A stretch of DNA of 64,000 bases from Longibacter salinarum. GTDB taxonomy: Bacteria > Bacteroidota > Rhodothermia > Rhodothermales > Salinibacteraceae. Position numbers and translations under genes: made by a program. Below the pieces are notes generated by a model, which saw only the letters and a list, made by a program, of their open reading frames with translations, had not been told where the DNA came from and ran no database searches. Of the stretch, positions 60,624 to 64,000 are shown in pieces. Each line of letters opens with the position of its first letter. Position 1 is the stretch's first letter. The stretch spans positions 682,001 through 746,000 of the forward strand of contig NZ_PDEQ01000002.1 of assembly GCF_002554795.1 (NCBI RefSeq). Reading direction: 5' to 3'.

Positions 60624-61055
60624 ATGATCCTACGCCAGTCGACGGTAACTCTACAGGCCCGCGAGCGCGGATTCCACCTGATCACGGCAGAGATTCGGAA
60701 CGCTATGCCCGACATCAGCGACATCGAAGCCGGTCTGCTGCACGTGTTTATCCAGCACACATCGGCGTCCCTCACGATCAACGAGAATGCGAGCCCGGAC
60801 GTCCGCTCCGATATGGAGAAGCATTTCAACAACATGGTGCCGGAGAATCAGCCGTACTACGACCACACGATCGAGGGCTCCGACGACATGCCCGCGCACA
60901 TCAAAGCATCGCTTCTCGACACCAGCCTGACGATTCCCATTCGGCAAGGGGACCTCGCGCTCGGCACGTGGCAGGGCATCTACCTGAACGAGCATAGAGA
61001 TCACGGCAGCCGGCGGTCACTCGTGCTCACGGTAACCGGGACGACAGAAGCGTAG
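60624..61055 (+). CDS. YjbQ family protein (UPF0047)
   Basis: 143 residues from ATG 60624; a TTG ten codons earlier is the only alternative and would overlap nothing. The single domain shows ITAEIRNAMPDISDIEAGLL, HVFIQHTSASLTINENASP, DVRSDMEKHFNNMVPE, MPAHIKASLLDTSLTIPI and WQGIYLNEHRDHGSRRSLVL, the core signatures of UPF0047. Some members show weak thiamine-phosphate synthase activity, so a thiamine role is only tentative. It begins 30 bases after the EEP lipoprotein gene and may be transcribed with it. Confidence 0.93.
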   Translation: MILRQSTVTLQARERGFHLITAEIRNAMPDISDIEAGLLHVFIQHTSASLTINENASPDVRSDMEKHFNNMVPENQPYYDHTIEGSDDMPAHIKASLLDTSLTIPIRQGDLALGTWQGIYLNEHRDHGSRRSLVLTVTGTTEA

Positions 61056-61366
61056 AACGGAGCAGGAATAGGGTTGGAGAAACCACGCCCACGCCTCAAG
61101 AGGCCTGGGCAGGTTGCTCCGTCCACCGTTATACTGGGTCGGCGGGTTTGAGGGGCCGGTCCATCGCGGAGGTGGTCTCCGTCGATACGTGCCGCGACGC
61201 CCCACGCACCCGTCCGCCCACGAAGGGGCGGCCTCGCTCGCACTCTCAACGCCTAGCATGGCGACAGGTTGACAGCATGCGCCGTGCTACGTAACATCAT
61301 GTCGTCCGGTCTCCGCCCAGGGACATCGGACGGTTCGTTTGCCCTCTCCTTTATTCCTTGCCTCGA
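61056..61366. other. Intergenic region before mscS
   Basis: 311 bases. Contains a short inverted repeat gcctc-aa-gaggc within gccca/tgggc at about 61089-61112, without a T run. No gene is seen. Confidence 0.4.
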
Positions 61367-62182
61367 ATGGAAGACGTCCTTCAGTCCATCGATACAGACA
61401 TGCTTATTAGCATGGGGTTCGATGTTGTCTACGCGCTCATTCTCATCGTCGTCGCCCTGATCCTTGCCGGATGGGCGAAACGTGCGACATCCAAAGGGCT
61501 CGATCGTGCCAACGTCGATCCGACGCTTGGAAAGTTCTTTTCCAATATGGCGCGGTATCTTGTCCTGATTATCGCAGGCATTGCGGTACTTGAAAAGTTT
61601 GGCGTAAGCGTCGCCAGTCTTGCCGCTGTCCTCGCCGCTGCCGGTTTTGCCGTGGGGCTCGCGCTTCAAGGCTCGCTGCAGAACTTCGCTGCCGGCGTCA
61701 TGCTGCTTGTCTTTCGACCGTTCCGGGTTGGTGATGTCGTGGAAACGGCTGGGGAGAAGGGCAAGATCTTCGAGATCTCGCTATTCACCACACAGATGGA
61801 CACCCCGGACAACCGCCGGATCATCATCCCCAACGGCGAAATCTTCGGGTCGACCATCGAGAACGTGACGTTCCACGACACGCGCCGCGTCGACGTAAGC
61901 GTGGGAACCGACTACCCCGCCAGCCTGGACGAAACCCGCGCTGTCCTCCAGGCCGCGGCCGAGTCCGTGGACGGTCGTCTTGACGACAAAGACGTAGTCG
62001 TCTACCTCGACAGCCTCGGCGATTCCTGCATCAACTGGTCCGTGCGCGTCTGGTCCACGACAGCCGACTACTGGGACGTCCGCGAGCGCCTCACACAAGC
62101 GGTGAAGGACCACCTCGACGACGCTGGCATCGGCATCCCGTACCCGCAGATGGACGTGCATGTCGACGGCGTCGACGTATAG
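61367..62182 (+). CDS. Small-conductance mechanosensitive channel (MscS family)
   Basis: 271 residues from ATG 61367 (a TTG three codons earlier is possible). Three membrane helices: MGFDVVYALILIVVALILAG, ARYLVLIIAGIAVLE, and the pore helix VLAAAGFAVGLALQGSLQNF in the family pattern of Gly/Ala packing. The beta domain continues FRPFRVGDVVETAGEKGKI and RRIIIPNGEIFGSTIENVT, followed by the C-terminal alpha/beta part. It releases solutes on osmotic downshock, a useful function in a salt-adapted organism. The short 3' spacer holds a repeat element and a strong hairpin before glgB. Confidence 0.95.
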   Translation: MEDVLQSIDTDMLISMGFDVVYALILIVVALILAGWAKRATSKGLDRANVDPTLGKFFSNMARYLVLIIAGIAVLEKFGVSVASLAAVLAAAGFAVGLALQGSLQNFAAGVMLLVFRPFRVGDVVETAGEKGKIFEISLFTTQMDTPDNRRIIIPNGEIFGSTIENVTFHDTRRVDVSVGTDYPASLDETRAVLQAAAESVDGRLDDKDVVVYLDSLGDSCINWSVRVWSTTADYWDVRERLTQAVKDHLDDAGIGIPYPQMDVHVDGVDV

Positions 62183-62184
62183 AT

Positions 62185-62290
62185 GTCTGGAGGTATGAAG
62201 GTGTGAAGGTATGGACGTGTCGAAGTGTGAAGGTGTTTAGGTGTTAACTTTGAACCCTGAACGTTGAACCCTGAACCCTAAACCCTGAAC
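62185..62290. repeat. Composite intergenic repeat element 3
   Basis: Two of the three parts are present: gtctggaggtatgaaggtgtg-type units (62185-62244) and tgaaccctgaacgtt heptamers (62249-62290). The 30-bp palindrome is absent; a different 20-bp hairpin follows at 62291-62335. It lies between converging genes. Confidence 0.8.
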
Positions 62291-62335
62291 ATAGCAACGC
62301 CCCGATCGGAGCGAGTCCGGTCGGGGCGTTGCTAT
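62291..62335. terminator. Long hairpin between converging mscS and glgB
   Basis: 20 base pairs with one G-T wobble (62291-62310 with 62316-62335) and a 5-nt loop gcgag. No strong T run on either side, but position and stability suit a shared terminator. Confidence 0.65.
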
Positions 62336-62361
62336 TGCTTCGGTGCGAATGTTGGCGTCGG

Positions 62362-64000
62362 TTATTCGTCGCCGCGTTCGAGGATGAGGCCGGCAAGTGG
62401 GGGCAGCGTGAGTTCAATCGAGTGCGTGCGTCCATGTGCGCTGACCGGTTCGGAGTGTACCGTGCCCTGGTTGCCGACATTACCGCCACCGTAGACGCTG
62501 GCGTCGCTATTCAGCAATTCCGTCCAGACGCCGCCCCCCGGGAGGCCAATCCGATAGTTTTTCCGGACGACCGGCGTGAAGTTGAGGATGAAGACGAGCT
62601 CTTTGCCTTCATACCTTCGGATGTAAGCGACGACGCTGTTCGCACGGTCGTCGTAGGAAATCCACTCGAAGCCATCGTTGTCGTCGTTCCAGAGCGCCTG
62701 ATGGTTCTGGTAGAGGTGGTTCAGATCCGAGAACCACGCCTGGATTCCGCGATGCAAGTCTTTCTCCGCGACATGCCACTCGAGTGACTCATCGTGATCC
62801 CATTCGTGGTACTGTCCAAACTCGCCGCCCATGAAGAGCAGCTTCTTGCCCGGGTGGCCGAACATGTGCGTAAAGAGGAGGCGCATGTTGGCGGCTTTCT
62901 GCCAGTCGTCGCCCGGCATCTTGCTCCAGAGCGACTTCTTTCCGTGCACAACCTCGTCGTGCGAGAGCGGAAGCGCGTAGTTCTCCGAAAAGGCCCACGA
63001 GAGGGTCCAGGTCAGCTCGCCGTGGTGATACTGGCGATGCACTGGGTCATTGCTGACGTAGTCGAGCGTGTCGTGCATCCAGCCCATATTCCACTTGTAG
63101 AGGAAGCCCAGACCGCCCGTGTCGACCGGCTTGGAAACGCCCGGCCAGGCGGTGGATTCCTCCGCGAGCATGAGGGCTTCGGGGAATTGCTCGTAGACGC
63201 GCTTGTTGGTGTCCTGCAGGAGTTCGATGGCCTCGAGGTTCTCGCGCCCGCCGTACGCGTTCGGACTCCACTCGCCTTCACGCGAATAGTCGCGGTATAG
63301 CATCGACGCCACGGCATCCACGCGGAGCCCGTCGACGTGGTAGCGATCGAGCCAGAAGAGTGCGTTCGAGATGAGGAAGTTCCGGACGCCGGCTTTTCCG
63401 AAGTCGAACACGCGCGTGCCCCAGTCGGGGTGGGAGCGCATGAGCGGATCCTCATACTCGAAGAGGTGCGATCCGTCGAAGAATGCGAGGCCCTGCGGGT
63501 CCGTGGCAAAGTGCCCGGGCACCCAGTCCATGATGACGCCGATGCCGCGCTCGTGCAGGTAGTTGATCAGGTACATCAGATCCTGCGGCGAGCCGTACCG
63601 GAAGGTCGGGGCGTAGTAGCCGACGATCTGGTAGCCCCATGATCCATAGTAGGGATGCTCGGCGAGCGGAAGAAACTCGACGTGCGTGAAACCGCATTCC
63701 TCTACGTGGTCGGCGAGCGGCTCCGCAATTTCGCGGTAGGATAAGCTTTCGCCCTGCTCCTTGTGACGCCACGAGCCGAGGTGCACCTCGTAGATCGAGA
63801 CGGGCTTGTTCAGGCCGCTCGGACCTTCGCGCTGCTCCATCCAGTCATCGTCGGACCACGTAAAGTCGTCGAGGTCCGTGATGATGGAGGAGAGACCCTC
63901 ATATGTGTTCTCAGCCGGCGCCTCCATTCGGAAGGCGTACGGGTCCGTCCGGTCGAGCTCCTCGTAGTTTGCCTGAATGCGGTACTTGTAGCGGTCCTCG
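62362..64000 (-). CDS. glgB: 1,4-alpha-glucan branching enzyme, N-terminal part outside the window
   Basis: The last 546 residues of a GH13 branching enzyme; the frame is open to the window edge, where it begins [20 protein letters not shown], part of the N-terminal CBM48 region. The catalytic domain shows [31 protein letters not shown], the nucleophile region [23 protein letters not shown] with the acid/base Glu, and [13 protein letters not shown]. The C-terminal beta domain ends [13 protein letters not shown]. It makes alpha-1,6 branches in glycogen; with malQ at 2 kb it points to active glycogen metabolism. Confidence 0.96.
   Translation of the reverse strand, partial: EDRYKYRIQANYEELDRTDPYAFRMEAPAENTYEGLSSIITDLDDFTWSDDDWMEQREGPSGLNKPVSIYEVHLGSWRHKEQGESLSYREIAEPLADHVEECGFTHVEFLPLAEHPYYGSWGYQIVGYYAPTFRYGSPQDLMYLINYLHERGIGVIMDWVPGHFATDPQGLAFFDGSHLFEYEDPLMRSHPDWGTRVFDFGKAGVRNFLISNALFWLDRYHVDGLRVDAVASMLYRDYSREGEWSPNAYGGRENLEAIELLQDTNKRVYEQFPEALMLAEESTAWPGVSKPVDTGGLGFLYKWNMGWMHDTLDYVSNDPVHRQYHHGELTWTLSWAFSENYALPLSHDEVVHGKKSLWSKMPGDDWQKAANMRLLFTHMFGHPGKKLLFMGGEFGQYHEWDHDESLEWHVAEKDLHRGIQAWFSDLNHLYQNHQALWNDDNDGFEWISYDDRANSVVAYIRRYEGKELVFILNFTPVVRKNYRIGLPGGGVWTELLNSDASVYGGGNVGNQGTVHSEPVSAHGRTHSIELTLPPLAGLILERGDE

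Noticed and set aside
1-64000. tRNA and rRNA genes, insertion sequences
   Set aside because: Reading both strands I found no cloverleaf with the GGTTCGA-type arm, no rRNA segments, and no transposase-like proteins. A tRNA scan would be needed to exclude them fully.

Overview
The window is a 64 kb piece of a bacterial chromosome with about 58% GC by eye. I infer a moderately halophilic or marine member of the Rhodothermota (Salinibacter/Longibacter side of the old Bacteroidetes). The reasons are acidic Asp/Glu-rich proteins, few Shine-Dalgarno sequences (only msrA has a clear AGGAGG), several promoter candidates of the Bacteroidetes TTG/TAnnTTTG type, a bacterial family-B DNA polymerase, and families such as DUF6588 outer-membrane proteins and the tRNA-queuosine mannosyltransferase. 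I identify 50 protein genes (48 complete, one cut at each edge). I see no tRNA, rRNA, insertion sequence or CRISPR array.

Layout. 0-6.3 kb: tail of a CBS-domain protein, pyruvate kinase, 4-alpha-glucanotransferase, and two bacterial PH-domain membrane proteins. 6.6-18.3 kb: a very large two-component-propeller histidine kinase, an NAD-epimerase-like protein, the ergothioneine pair egtB-egtD, a degenerate terminase-nuclease-like protein, inorganic pyrophosphatase, an AIM24 protein and a photolyase. 19.0-25.4 kb: the most unusual stretch, with two ParA-type ATPases and two related, mostly disordered partner proteins, plus a roadblock/LC7 protein, a small membrane protein and a DUF6588 protein. 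There is no ParB. 25.5-32.7 kb: family-B DNA polymerase, a lone ABC ATPase, msrA, a ComF-like protein, the queuosine mannosyltransferase and small unknown proteins. 33.1-43.0 kb: a metal-resistance-type locus: response regulator, sensor kinase, TolC-like channel, lipoprotein adaptor, RND pump, PII-like protein and a four-helix membrane protein. 43.2-47.7 kb: isocitrate dehydrogenase followed by its kinase/phosphatase AceK, then a dolichol-phosphate-mannose-synthase-like glycosyltransferase. 48.4-54.5 kb: pyruvate dehydrogenase E1alpha-E1beta-E2, a phosphoesterase and a class V aminotransferase. 54.9-64 kb: RluA-type pseudouridine synthase, a PTS EIIA protein, hisS, lgt, a lipoprotein nuclease/phosphatase, YjbQ, MscS, and a glycogen branching enzyme cut by the window end.

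How it fits together. Central carbon flow is well represented: malQ and glgB (glycogen), pyk, the pdh genes, and icd with its regulator aceK. The 33-43 kb genes look like one sensed and regulated efflux locus. The 19-25 kb genes are best read as two copies of a ParA-driven positioning module with a disordered adaptor, cargo unknown.

The intergenic DNA is itself notable. Three kinds of short-period degenerate repeats recur between genes, an identical 30-bp perfect palindrome sits in two of them, a 25-bp unit is repeated five times, and a 20-bp unit is repeated about ten times starting at the pdhB stop codon. Two near-identical direct repeats bracket aceK.
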